From Diacronema lutheri (Eukaryota; Haptophyta; Pavlovophyceae; Pavlovales; Pavlovaceae): a DNA stretch of 64,000 bases. A program made the position numbers and the translations under genes. Positions 40,561-50,776 of this stretch are shown piece by piece (position 1 is the stretch's first letter; every line of letters starts with the position of its first letter). The stretch spans positions 2,046,001 to 2,110,000 of the forward strand of contig JAGTXO010000001.1 of assembly GCA_019448385.1 (NCBI GenBank). The letters are read 5' to 3'. The notes under the pieces were generated by a model. It made no database searches and was not told the origin of the DNA. It worked only from the letters and a program-made list of their open reading frames with translations.

Positions 40561-41799
40561 ATGGCGGACGCTCCGTGGATGCGCGAGGTGGGAGGGAAGC
40601 CCACGTGCGTCCTCTGCGGCGTGTGCGTCGTGAGGACGACGAAGGGCGTCAAGCAGCACGCAAAGTCAAGGGCGCACAAACAGTTTGCTGACCCCGCTGC
40701 GCCGCCGCCGTCGGGCGCGCCCGCGGCGCGCGCGCGGCGTGCGCCGGACGACGGCGACGACGGCGACGATGGCGACGACACGGCAAGCGAGCTCGTCGAG
40801 CTGCTCGGCGCGGCCGCCACGCGCGACGAGGCGATCCGCGCGCGCCTGCCTGTGTATGCCGCCAATCTGGACGCCTTTCGCACGCTCGAGATTGGCCGCG
40901 GCGCGCGCGCCGCGCTGCTGCCACCAGTCGCGCACAACCCGCGCCGCGAGTGCGGCGGCCTCGACGCACCCTTCCTCACGCCGCAGGTGGGCTGTATACC
41001 CACGGTACCCGAGTGCCTAGCTGACGCGCTCGGCGCCTACTTTGTCGCCCGGCGCGACCGTCACCCCAAGGTGGACGTCGGCGAGGCGAACCTGCCCGTG
41101 GCGTCGTGGGCTGAGGCGAGGCGCGCGCTCGAGGCCGCCCAGGCCGCCGGCCGCACGTTCTGGTGCACGCTCTTCTGCGCGCAGATGGGGCATCCGGCGT
41201 GGTGGCCCAAGGCGGCCAAGGGCACACATGGCGTCGGCGAGGGCGACAAGTCGGTCCCCTTCTTCGATCAGATCATCATCGGCAGCGGCCGCGCAGGGAT
41301 TGGGCTGCACGCCGACTCGTACGGCGCACGGCGCGCGCCCGTCAGCACATGCCTCACGCTCGCGCGCGGGCGCAAGCGGATCATCATGCTCCCGCCGAGC
41401 GCGGGCGACGGCAACATCACGTGCGGCTGGTTCAACGGCGAGCCCTTCCCGCTCGAGCCGTCCGCCGAGTTGCTCGCGCGGATCGCGGCGGTGGGCGGGT
41501 ACTGCTTCGAGATGAGCGTGCCGCGCGGCGGCTCGCCCGTCGCCTTCTTCACGCCGGCCGGCTGGTTCCACTGGCTCCTCGGCGACACGTGCCACGCGCC
41601 CGGCTGCGCCGAGCCTGTGCGCGCGTGCACCGACGCGTGTGGCAACTGGCACGTCGCGTTCGGCGGGTCCTTCTTCCCGACCACCGCCGCGCGGCTCGCC
41701 GCGCTCTCGGGCCGGGCCGACGTTGCGCCGTCTCCGGCGGGCGAGCTCGTAGCGTGCGCCGGCGCGCTCACTCAGCTCAGCGTGTCGGAAGAGCACTGA
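40561..41799 (+). CDS. JmjC/cupin-type Fe(II)-2OG oxygenase with an N-terminal zinc finger
   Basis: 412 residues, single exon, start MADAPWMREVGG. Residues 16-42 form a C2H2 finger of the U1/JAZ kind (CVLC, then QHAKSRAHK with H-x5-H), suggesting RNA or dsRNA contact. An acidic DDGDDGDDGDD linker follows. The oxygenase core has F-W-C-T-L-F-C, GIGLHADSYG (His and Asp for iron, about residue 250), a beta strand GRKRIIMLPPS, and PAGWFHWLLGD (second iron His, about residue 334). This is the HxD..H arrangement of JmjC hydroxylases. An extra CHAPGCAEPVRACTDAC segment after the last His could bind metal. Substrate unknown; it may hydroxylate proteins or tRNA as JMJD relatives do. It diverges from the PTP gene by 76 bp. 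Confidence 0.75.
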   Translation: MADAPWMREVGGKPTCVLCGVCVVRTTKGVKQHAKSRAHKQFADPAAPPPSGAPAARARRAPDDGDDGDDGDDTASELVELLGAAATRDEAIRARLPVYAANLDAFRTLEIGRGARAALLPPVAHNPRRECGGLDAPFLTPQVGCIPTVPECLADALGAYFVARRDRHPKVDVGEANLPVASWAEARRALEAAQAAGRTFWCTLFCAQMGHPAWWPKAAKGTHGVGEGDKSVPFFDQIIIGSGRAGIGLHADSYGARRAPVSTCLTLARGRKRIIMLPPSAGDGNITCGWFNGEPFPLEPSAELLARIAAVGGYCFEMSVPRGGSPVAFFTPAGWFHWLLGDTCHAPGCAEPVRACTDACGNWHVAFGGSFFPTTAARLAALSGRADVAPSPAGELVACAGALTQLSVSEEH

Positions 41800-41814
41800 A
41801 AAGGTATATATGAA

Positions 41815-44766
41815 TCAGGGCCGCACGTGCTGCTTCTTTTGAAGCCGCTGGAGGTACAGATCTGAGCCTGCCGCGCGCTTGCGTCGCGCGAGCGGCTCGT
41901 CGGCATCCTCCGAGCGCGAGTCGTCCGACCCATCATGCGCTCGCGGCGCGGGGGCGGCGGTGTGCGCGGCGGGCGCCAAGGCGACCACTGCCATTGGCGC
42001 GGCGGCGGGTGCTGCACGTGCGCTGGGCTCCTCCACTTTGACGCGCAGCGACGCGCTCGGCGGCGCGCTCGGCGGCGCGCTCGGTGCCGTCGGCGCAGCG
42101 CACGCGCCAGATTCAACGCCCGAGCGCGCGCCAGCCGCAGGCGCGTGGCGCACGAGGCCACCGCTTGGCTCAATCGCGCCCGCGCCGACGAAGGCGCCGG
42201 GCACGCACGCCGCTGGCGCGCGCGGCGCGGCCGAGCCGCCAGCCATCGTGCCGCCGAAAAGGCGTACGGCCGTGCCGACGAGGGCGTGGAGGTTGGTGGG
42301 CAGGTGGACGAGCAGCTCGAGCAGGCCGTTGACCTCGTCGGGAAGCGGCGCGGGCCCGGCGAACTCGGCCGGCGCGGGCAGCGCGGCGAGGAGCAGCATC
42401 ATCTGCAAATGCGGGTGTGGTGACAGCAACGGCAGAGTGGTCGCGGCGCGCGGCGGCGCGCGTCAGCTTCCCGAGCGTGTCGCGCGCGGCGCGGACGAGC
42501 GCAGGAAGAGGGGCGAGCGCGGAACGGCGCGGCGCACGCGCGCACCTGCTCTGGCGCGTTGAGCTCGCGCGCAAGGAGCATCGCCCCAACCTCACCGAGG
42601 GGCGCATCTGCCGTGCCCGCCCCCTGCTGCTGCTGGCCGCCGGCAGCGTCGGCGGCCGTCGTGGCCGCGGCCGCGGCGGCGCGGCCGCCGCCCGCGCGCG
42701 CCGGCCGCGCATCGGCGCGCCGTTCGCGCTCGCCACCGACGTCGAGCTGCACGCCCGCGCTGGCGCTCGTGCCGGCGCCGTTCGCACACGTGCCGCCGCC
42801 CGCCACCACGCCCCCAAGCCGACCGACTGCCACGCCCCCGACAGCGGCGCCCGCCGCGCCCGCCGCGCGGACGCGCGCGCCGGCCGGCGCGGCGTCGCCA
42901 AACGAGAGCGCGTCGAGCGCGGCGGCGTCGACGCCGAGCAGCGCCGCCTCGTCGTCGGAGCACGGTAGCAGCCCGCCAAAGCTGAAGCGCGCTGCAAGCG
43001 ACGCAGCGGAGAGCGGTTCGGGCACGCTCACATGCCGCGCCGCGCGCCGCTCCTCGAGCGCGCGCGCGGCGCCAACCGAGCCGGTGGAGCGCTCGAGCTC
43101 AATGTATGCGTCCCACAGGCCGTCAATCTGCTCGGCCGTCGGCCGGCGCGCGCCGTCGGACGCCATCGCTCCGAGCGCGCCGTCGTCTCCGTCACCGTCG
43201 ACGCGCGCGAGCGTCCGTTCAAAGAGCGCGCGGAGCTCGTCGAGGCGCGCGCGCGCGCGCAAAAAGTCGGCGTACGCGCGCACGTAGCGCAGCTCGCCGC
43301 CGTGCGGCAGCAGCCCCTTTTCAAAAATGTTCACAGCGATCTGCGCGGCCGCGTCCGCGCCCAGCCCTGCGCCGTCCGGGACGGCTGACGCCTCGAGCAG
43401 CGCGGCGGTCGCGTAGACTTGCCAGCCGGCGGAGGGCGAGCGGCGCGCGCGCGCAAAGAGCGCGCGCGCCGCCGCCGCGCCGCGCGTGCGCCGCGTGAAG
43501 CGCAGCGCGTGCACCCACGCGAGCGGGCTCGTCGCGCCCTGCACGACGCGCTCGTAGGCGTTGGCAGCGCGGTCGATGTTGCCCGCGCGCTCCTCGAACT
43601 CGGCCTCGGCGAGCGGCAGGAGCGCGCAGCCAGGCAGCACGTGCGCGCCGCGCGCCCAGTATGCGCGCGCCACGTCAAGCTGCGACTCGCGCGCAAAGTG
43701 CAGCGCGGCGAGGTGGTACACCTCCGCATGCAGTCTCAGCGGGAGCAATGCCTGCTCAAGGGCGAGCGTCGCGCGCGCGAGCTCGTCCGCGGCGGGCAGG
43801 CGGAATTGGCCGCCAAGCTCGTAGTCGAGGAACGCGCGCCACGCGCGCACAAGCGCGTCATCCGACGCGCGCGGCGGCCGGCCCGGTGCGTCGAGCGGTG
43901 CGGCGATGCGCAGCGCGGTACGATCGCGCCCCGCGCGTCGTGCGGCGCGGTGTCTCTCGAGCCACTCGGCGACGAGCTGCCGGCCGAGCGTGCGGTTGAT
44001 GAGCATCTCCCACGCTTCGTACTCCTGCGCGGCGTGCGAGCGTCACCGACCATTGCGCGCGCGCGCGCGCCGCGTCGGCGAGGGCGTGCGCGCCGCGGCG
44101 CATTGCGCGCGCGGCGGTCGGCGGTGCGCCGCGCGCCGCGCCTTCCACACGAGCTCGAGCTTGTTGAGCGGCAAGACGAGCGCGCGCTGGTAAGCGCCGC
44201 GCACGCGCACGATGAGCTTGGGCTCGGTGCGCGCCTTGCCCTTGAGCAGCGAGATGTAATCAAGCCAGTGCGGGACCGCACCCACGTCAAGACCCACCGT
44301 GTCGAGCAGGAGCTCGTACGCCTCGATGAGCTTGGCAGCGTCGTCGTTCGTGGCGAGGCGCACGAAGGAAATGTAGCTGCCCCATAGGCCGAGGTGGGGG
44401 CACTGGCGCAGGCAGGCGCCCAGGTGCGCCTCCGCCGACACAAAGTCGCGCGCGCGCAGCTCCGACTCGACCAGCGCCTTCCACTGCACCGCCTGAGCGC
44501 GCGCGCGAAGCGGGCGCGACGAGCGCGGCGAGCGCGCGTGGGCGCGCGCGCAGGGACGCGGCGCCGCGTGCGCGCGAAGAGCGCGCGCGCAGCCGGCCAC
44601 GCACCGCGCACGGAAACTGCTGCAGGAAGCGCTCGTACAGCGGCCGACCCTCCGTGAGCGGCGACGCGTCTGCGGCGCTGAGCACGACCTCCCACGCGCC
44701 AAGGTCGAACGCGTCTACCTGTAATCGCGCTTCGGCGCGCGCTAGCCGCTCGGCCGCGGAGGCCAT
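41815..44766 (-). CDS. CSTF3: CSTF3/CstF-77 (Rna14) cleavage stimulation factor subunit
   Basis: Four exons: 44605..44766, 44142..44492, 42546..44024, 41815..42402; 859 residues. The family scaffold is a long run of HAT repeats, seen here as GAWEVVLSAADASPLTEGRPLYERFLQQFP, AVQWKALVESELRARDF.., CLRQCPHLGLWGSYISFVR, EYEAWEMLINRTLG and several later xxARAYWARGAHVLPG-like helices. The C terminus has PDEVNGLLELL..LPTN and ends SDLYLQRLQKKQ, the DIYxxRQQKR-type end of CstF-77. It bridges CstF-64 and CPSF in pre-mRNA 3'-end processing. The second intron uses a GC donor (GCGCGG), supported by exact joining of LELVWK to EYEAWEM; the others are GTGCGT and GTGCGC. A Gly/Ala-rich low-complexity stretch precedes the last intron. 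Confidence 0.88.
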
Positions 44767-44910
44767 CGCGCCGCGCCGCAGGCGCGGCGCTGCCCGAACG
44801 CCGCGCGCGTTGCCGAGGCCCCGCGCCGCCGCACGATGGCGGCACTTTTGTCAAGTCTACTCTCAACGATGGCGGGCAAGCGGTGCACCGTGCAAGTTGC
44901 AACAGCACCA

Positions 44911-45975
44911 TCAGCGCATGATGGCGGCGAGCGGCGCTGGCGCACGCTCCGCCGCCGCCGTGGCCGCTGGCGCCTGCTCGCCTCCATGCAGGAGCGCGTC
45001 AAGCAGCGCGCGCGAGAGCTTGGCGCCGCCAACGGGCGACGGCTCGACACGCTGCACGTAGTCGCGCGGGTCGCGGCCGTCGAGGACATCAAACATGGCA
45101 AACGGGACGACGCGCGTCCCCTCGATGCGGATGCGCCGCGTCGCGAGCTCAAAGACGGCGCGGATGAGCAGCTGGAGCCGATGCGGCGCCGCGTCGTACC
45201 CGAGCGCGCCGAGCGCCGCGTCCGCCCACCCGCCGCTCGCCCGACCGGCATCCGGGAAGTAGATCATGCAAATGACGACCGTCGCCGGCCTGCGCGCGCC
45301 GAGCAGCCGGAGCACGTACTGGCGGACGCGGTGGCCAAAGAGGTCGACCATGTACCCCAGCCCCGGCGGGCACCCGCAGCACACGCCGGCGGCGCAGCCC
45401 TGTGCGCCCTGGCAGCCGAGATCGCCGCACCAACCATACGGGTCGGGCGGACATGCGCACGCGGCGCGGCGCAGCGCAAGGGCGGGCGCGCAGCGGACGA
45501 GCGGCAGAGCGTTGATCACAGTGCACAGCGTCGGCGCGAGCGCAATGTCGTTGCCGCCGATCGAGACGACGACGTGGTCGGCGCGCGTGAGATGCTCGCG
45601 CACAAACGCGTCCTGGGGCAGCAGCGCGCCGCGCGCGCGGTCGTCGAGCGTCGTCGCCTCCACGGCGGCATTGAGCGCAAAGAGGTCGGTGCGGCCGCGC
45701 CGCACAAGCTCGTTATTCAGCCAGTACGCGACGTCGAGCTTCTGCTCGGGCGGCGAGAGCGCGCGCTCGTAGCCATTGAGTGCCGGCGCGTGCGCGTCGA
45801 ACCAGTACTTGTTGTCAAGCGACGAGTCGCCGGCAAGGAAGATGGCCGCGCGGCGGCCTTGCCGCAGCGTCGGTAGCACACGCCGCAGGTGCGCCACCGC
45901 GTGCCCGTGGTACTCCGCGTAAAAGTCGAGGAAGTCGACCTGCTCCTCGACGCCATCGGTACTGTGCCGTACCAT
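44911..45975 (-). CDS. SGNH/GDSL-type hydrolase-like protein with a cysteine-rich insertion
   Basis: 354 residues, single exon. The start MVRHSTDGVEEQ (45975) is the first Met with protein-like sequence after it. Block I is IFLAGDSSLDNKYW (GDS serine), block III SIGGNDIAL (GxND). Between them lie DVAYWLNNELVRRGR and LNAAVEATTL. After block III there is an unusual insertion of about 35 residues with nine cysteines (CACPPDPYGWCGDLGCQGAQ and on), likely disulfide-bonded, then VVICMIYFPD and the C-terminal DPRDYVQRVEPSPVGGAKLS. That last part looks like block V, but the usual His of DxxH is not obvious. No clear signal peptide is seen, which is odd for a disulfide-rich domain; an upstream exon may be missing. 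Divergent from PP2C, 142 bp. Confidence 0.65.
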   Translation of the reverse strand: MVRHSTDGVEEQVDFLDFYAEYHGHAVAHLRRVLPTLRQGRRAAIFLAGDSSLDNKYWFDAHAPALNGYERALSPPEQKLDVAYWLNNELVRRGRTDLFALNAAVEATTLDDRARGALLPQDAFVREHLTRADHVVVSIGGNDIALAPTLCTVINALPLVRCAPALALRRAACACPPDPYGWCGDLGCQGAQGCAAGVCCGCPPGLGYMVDLFGHRVRQYVLRLLGARRPATVVICMIYFPDAGRASGGWADAALGALGYDAAPHRLQLLIRAVFELATRRIRIEGTRVVPFAMFDVLDGRDPRDYVQRVEPSPVGGAKLSRALLDALLHGGEQAPAATAAAERAPAPLAAIMR

Positions 45976-46117
45976 ACTGGCAATACTCTGGCAACCTACT
46001 AACCTGAGAGAAGTATCCCATGCTGCAAGACTAATCTTCCTAGGGATCTTCTTATGGTACGTCGTAGTTGGTTGTTCAACCAACCCCACCGACGCGATCG
46101 ACTCCATCCAACCCGGA
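45976..46117. promoter_or_regulatory. 142-bp AT-richer divergent interval (SGNH-like / PP2C)
   Basis: Markedly less GC-rich than the neighbouring genes. Contains a 7-bp inverted repeat with a 2-nt spacer (46068-46083, ttggttg-tt-caaccaa). This is a candidate bidirectional promoter; no TATA box is recognised. Confidence 0.45.
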
Positions 46118-47221
46118 ATGCTCGCGCCGGCGCAGCTGGCCGCGCGCACGCTCGAGTCGAGCGTCGCGGCCGCGCAGGGCAAGCGGCCAACGATGGAAGA
46201 TTGCCACGTGCGCATCGACTCGCTCTGGCGGCTGATGGGCAGCCCGGCCGGCATCGACCGCTACCCGCGCGCGGGCTTTTACGCGGTGTACGACGGGCAC
46301 GGCGGGCGGCGGGCGGCGGAGGTGGCCGCCAGCATGCTGCACTCCGAGCTGACCAAGCGCCTCTTCCAGCTCGGCCCCGACGCGCTGCTCGACGAGGCTC
46401 TCGTGCGCGACGCGCTGCTTGACGCTTTTGCCGCGACGGAGGCCGAGGTCGTCGCGCGCGCGACGGCGCGCGCGGACGGGCAGTGGGAGGACGGGAGCAC
46501 GGCGTGCGCGGTGCTCATCCTCGGCAACCGCCTCTTCGCCGCCAACCTTGGCGACTCGCGCGCCGTGCTCAGCCGCGCGGGCACCGCGCGCGCTCTCACC
46601 GTCGACCACAAGCCGGGCACGGAGGAGGAGGAGAGGCGGATCCACCGAGCGGGTGGGTACGTGCGGCTGGTCGGCGGGATCGAGCGCGTGATGGGCGACC
46701 TTTCCGTCTCGCGCGCCTTTGGTGACGTCGAATATAAGCCTAACATTGTCTCGCCGGTGCCCGACGTGAGCGTCGTGCCGCTCGGCGCGGACGACGAGTT
46801 TGTGATTGTCGCGTGCGACGGATTGTGGGACGTGCTGAGCGAGCAGGACGCGGTCGATGAGGCGCACCGCCGCTTCCGATCCGCTCCGGGCGCTGGGCTG
46901 CAGGCCGTCGCCGACGGCCTCGTCAACGCCGCGCTGCGCAGGATCGACTGCGACGACAACGTGTCGGTCGTCGTCGTGGCGTTCGACGCGCTCGTCGAGG
47001 GGCTGCGCGCGCGCGCGACGGGCGGTGGCGGCGGCGGCGTGGCGCGGCCGGCCAAGCTAGCCAGCGCGCCGCCCGATGCGGGTGGCGCGCCGCTCAGGCG
47101 CGCCGCCGGACGCCGGCCCTCGGCGGGCGCGGCGCCGGCGGGTGCGCCGCCGCGTGCTGCCAATCCGCCGCCGGCCGTGCCGCGCGCGTCGCCCGCCGGC
47201 CGGCGCGAACCGCGCGCATAA
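46118..47221 (+). CDS. PP2C-family (PPM) metal-dependent Ser/Thr phosphatase
   Basis: 367 residues, single exon from ATG 46118. All metal-binding motifs are present: QGKRPTMEDCHV, FYAVYDGHGGRRAAE, GSTACAVLIL..LFAANLGDSRAVLSR, KPGTEEEERRIHRAGGYV, VMGDLSVSRAFGDVEYKP, VIVACDGLWDVLSEQDAVD and CDDNVSVVVVAF. The catalytic domain ends at about residue 285; the rest is a Gly/Ala/Pro/Arg-rich tail. Being complete, it should be active; plausible roles are stress or kinase-pathway signalling. The start may lie further upstream only if an exon is missing, as the N terminus already reaches the first PP2C strand. Confidence 0.93.
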   Translation: MLAPAQLAARTLESSVAAAQGKRPTMEDCHVRIDSLWRLMGSPAGIDRYPRAGFYAVYDGHGGRRAAEVAASMLHSELTKRLFQLGPDALLDEALVRDALLDAFAATEAEVVARATARADGQWEDGSTACAVLILGNRLFAANLGDSRAVLSRAGTARALTVDHKPGTEEEERRIHRAGGYVRLVGGIERVMGDLSVSRAFGDVEYKPNIVSPVPDVSVVPLGADDEFVIVACDGLWDVLSEQDAVDEAHRRFRSAPGAGLQAVADGLVNAALRRIDCDDNVSVVVVAFDALVEGLRARATGGGGGGVARPAKLASAPPDAGGAPLRRAAGRRPSAGAAPAGAPPRAANPPPAVPRASPAGRREPRA

Positions 47222-47278
47222 GTGCTTCATACTGAGCCGTCACGGCACGCTCGCGCGCACGTCGAGAGGCGCGCGAGC

Positions 47279-47358
47279 AGCGGCAGCAGCAGGAGCAGAC
47301 AGCATTGGGGTGTCTGCTCCTGCTCCTGCTTGCTGCCGCTGTCTGCTCCTGCTGCCGC
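47279..47358 (+). repeat. Hairpin with one left arm and two competing right arms
   Basis: Left arm 47279-47301 (agcggcagcagcaggagcag plus aca). Right arm 1 at 47311-47340 pairs for 14 bp next to a 9-nt loop and again at its end. Right arm 2 at 47341-47358 (gtctgctcctgctgccgc) also pairs with the left arm, skipping one triplet. It lies 57 bp after the PP2C stop and about 95 bp before the TPR-CHAT start, so it belongs to a 3' UTR, 5' UTR or spacer. Confidence 0.85.
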
Positions 47359-47453
47359 CATCATTCTTATACGATATTTAATATTGTGCGGACGCCCGCG
47401 GGTCGTGAGCAACAAACTCGCAGCACAACGGTCCGGCGCACAAGGCGTTCACC

Positions 47454-50448
47454 ATGTCCGATGACCAGGCGATGGATCCGGTGCGCGGCGACGCGCGCAC
47501 GCGCGCGCGCGCGTGGCCGGCGCGCGCGTCGCGCGTGGCCGACCAGCGCTCAATTCGCGCCCCTCACGCGTCCACGCCGCCCGCTCGCCGCGCGCGTGCA
47601 GGAGGGCGCCAAGCAGTCGCTCCGGCAGGCGTCGTCCTTCTCGCGCCAGCGCAAGAACCGGCAGCCCGGCGCCGACGGCAAGGCGGAGGCGGACTACGGC
47701 GAGGACGCGTTGGCCAACCCGCGCGCTCTCGGCGAGATCACGTCGCCGCAGGACGCGCTGAATGACGTCGTCGCCAAGGAGGCCGTCGACCTGTATGACC
47801 GCGGTCTGTACGACGAGGCAGGCGAGAAGTGGTGGGCGCTCGCCGAGCACGCGCGCGCGCACGGCAACGCGTCGCAGGAGTGCACGGCGCTGCACAACGT
47901 GGGGACGGCGCTCGTGATGATGCATGAGCTCGCCGAGGCCGTCACGTGCTACAACAAGGCGTTGCAGGTCGCGCTGCACTCCGAGGATCGCGGCGCGCAG
48001 GTCGAGCTCTACGAGTGCCTCGCGTGGGTGTACCGCGAGCTCGGCCACGCGGCACACGCGGTCGAGTGCCTCAACTCGCTGATGCACCTGCACGAGGAGG
48101 CGGGCAACGCCGCAGGTCTCGTCCTCGCCACGTGCGGCCTCGGCTCGATCCACGATGCGACGGGCGCGCACGCGGAGGCGGCCGGCTTTTACGAGCGCGC
48201 GCTCGAGCTCGCGACCGGCGCGCAAGACGACAAGGCGGTCGCGCGCGTGCTCGGCGACCTGGGCACGTCGTATGTGCAGCTGGGCGAATACGACAAGGGC
48301 GTGAGCTGCTACGAGCGCGCGCTCGCGATGGCCGTCGCCGACGGAGACCGCGACCGCGAGATGCGCACGCACGGCAACCTCGCAATCGCCGCCAATCTGC
48401 GCGAGCGCGATGAGGAGGCCGTCGGGCATTTCGAGCGCGCGATCGCGATTGCACAGGAGCTGGGCGAGGTGACGACGGAGACGCGCGCGCGCGCCGACCT
48501 CGCCCTCGTCCTCCGCGCGCTCGGCCGGTACGGTGCGGCAGTCGACGCGCTCTCGGCAGCGGTCGAGCTCGCGCGCGGCCAGTCGGATATCGTCGCGGTC
48601 GGCGAGCACCTCGCGCAGCTCGGCGCGACCAAGCTCAAGTATGAGAAGGACGCGGCGGCGGCGGAGCCGTACCTGCGCCAGGCCGTCGGCGCGTGGCGCG
48701 AGTGCGCCGCGCTCCTCCGCGCGCAGCTGTGCGAGACGCGCGTGTCGGCGCAGGCGCGCAACAGCGACAACCTCGAGACGGCGGAGTTCTTCGACGCGCG
48801 TCTCGACGCGTTCGTGCACCTGCAGCTTGCGCTGATCGAGCTCGGGCGGGAGGACGAGGCGCTCGCCGTCGCGGAGGAGGCGCACGCCATCGCCACGCGC
48901 GAGCTCATCGCCCTCGGCGGCAAGGACCACCGCGCGGTCGGCGCGCTGCTCGCGGACGGTGCGGAGGCCTCGACCGACCTCGACGCGCGCCTCGACGCGG
49001 ACGGCGTGCGCGGCGCGGCAGTGGCGGCGGGCTGCCCGCTGCTCATGCTCACACTGGCGGGCGACGCGCACGTCCTCGCGTGGCTCGTCCCGCCCGACGC
49101 GTCCGCCGAGACCGCCTTCCGCTCCCTCGACCTCGCGCCCGCGCTCGAGGCCGTCGGTTGCTCGTCCCTCGTGCACGCCGTCGCGCGGCTGCATGAGGCG
49201 GTTGGCGTCACGGCGGACGCGCTCGACTGCCGTGGCTCGCCACGCAGCAGCGGCACCGCCGCCGACGACGAGCAGCCGCCGCACGAGCCGCCCACCGCCG
49301 CCGAGCTGGCCGCGGCCGCGGACGGCGCGCGCGCGGTGCTCGGCGCGCTGCACGACGCGCTGCTCGCGCCGCTCCTGCCCGCGCTCGGCGGCGCGCGCGA
49401 GCTGGTCGTGCTGCCGGCGGGCGTGCTCGCGCTCGTGCCGTACGGCGCGCTCGCGCCCGCCGCCGCTCCGCACGAGCCGCTCATCGCGCGCGTCGCCGTG
49501 GCCACCGCGCCGAGCGCCGCCGCGCTATGCGCGATGCGCGCGCGCGCGCGCGCGCGCGGCGACGAGCGCGCCGCGGCGCTCGTCGTTGGCAACGCGACGA
49601 CGCTCGGCACGCTCGGGCTCGCGCCGCTCGAGCACGCTGAGGAAGAGGCGCGCGGTGTCGCCGAGATTTTGGAGACGGTGCGCGCGCTGCGCGCCGCGCC
49701 GCGCCGCGCCGCGCCGCGCCGCGCCGCGCCGGCGCTCACGGCCGCGCGCCGCGCCGCTGTGCCGCCGTAGGCGGGCGACGCGCTCGGCTTGCGCGCGGAG
49801 CTGCTCACGGGCTCGGACGCGCGCGCGCGCGCCGTGCTCGAGGCCGTCGTCGTGCGTCCGCCCGCGCTACTCCATTTCGCTGTGCACGCGCAGCCCAAGT
49901 GCCTCGCGCTCGCGCCGGCAGGCGGCGGCGAAGAGGCGGAGGCCGACGACGATGACGGCCTGCTGCACAAGGACCAGCTGCACATGACGTGGCTCGCGTC
50001 GCACCCTGTCGTCGCGCTCGTCGGCAGCCACTCGGGCGGCGGCGACCTGTGTGAGGACGGCGTGCTCGGCCTGCCGCGCGCGTTTGTCGGCGCGGGCGCT
50101 CGCTGCGTGCTCTCTTCGCTCTGGGCGGTGCCGGACGAGAGCGCCAAGCGGCTCATGCTCAGCTGGTGTGTGTGCGCGCGCGCGCGCGCGCGGGAGGAGG
50201 AATGTGCGGTGTGTTGGGTGGATGAGGGATGGGCGCCTCTTATGCCACGAACGCGCTACACGCGCGCGCGCGTCCGCTCGCTGCCGCCGCCGCGCAGGTA
50301 TCGCGAGTCGGTCGCGGACGGCGCGCCTTCGCTCGCGATCGCGCTGCAGCGCGCGATCATCGCGTGTGCGCGCCGCACGGACGGCAGCTGGGAAGAGCTC
50401 GTACACTGGGCGGGCTACACGCTCATCGGCAACTGCGCCTCCTTTTGA
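47454..50448 (+). CDS. TPR-CHAT protein (caspase-HetF-like protease fold) with Cys-to-Ser at the active site
   Basis: Four exons: 47454..47480, 47602..49677, 49771..50165, 50298..50448; 882 residues. Donors are GTGCGC, GTGCGC and GTGTGT. After a basic N terminus, residues about 45-430 hold TPR repeats (e.g. ALHNVGTALVMMHELAEAVTCYNKAL, FYERALELATGAQDDKAVAR). The CHAT domain covers about 510-882: LVVLPAGVLALVPYGAL, LLHFAVHAQP (catalytic His, about 737), VVALVGSHSGGG (about 788), GARCVLSSLWAVPDESAKRLMLSWY. In animal and bacterial relatives the pre-HSG position is the nucleophile Cys (CHSG); here it is Ser. The last exon restores SWYRESVADGAPSLAIALQ, a well-conserved end. It could be a non-peptidase scaffold or a serine variant. 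Human TTC28 is the nearest architecture I know. Confidence 0.85.
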
Positions 50449-50776
50449 GCGGCGCGGTGGCAGCCGCAGCCACCGCGGAGGCAGCCGCACCGGGGCGGCG
50501 CCCAACGCGGTGGGGCGGTAGGGGCTGGCCGCCGGTCCTCCGCCGCTCCGCGAGCGCGCGCGCCGAGGTGCGCTGTGCACGCCGTCTCGAGATAGATCTT
50601 CCACACGCATGGCACACACTCAGTCTGACTTCTCGTACACTGGGCGGGCTACACGCCGCTCCGCGAGCGCGCGAGCGCGCGCGTCGAGCGCAGCAGTGGA
50701 TGACTTGCATTGGCCAATTTGCAAGCCCTACGACACCAAACAAGGATATACCATAAAATTCACGCTGTGTCCAACC
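50449..50776. repeat. Spacer with a chimeric local duplication of the TPR-CHAT 3' end
   Basis: A 24-bp sequence from the last coding exon (50398-50421, ctcgtacactgggcgggcta and on) recurs at 50632-50655. It is immediately followed by a second copy of a 19-bp segment from 50542-50560 (gccgctccgcgagcgcgcg) at 50655-50673. Two non-adjacent source pieces are thus joined in the copy. The rest (50690-50776) is AT-richer and leads into the tRNA. Confidence 0.85.
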
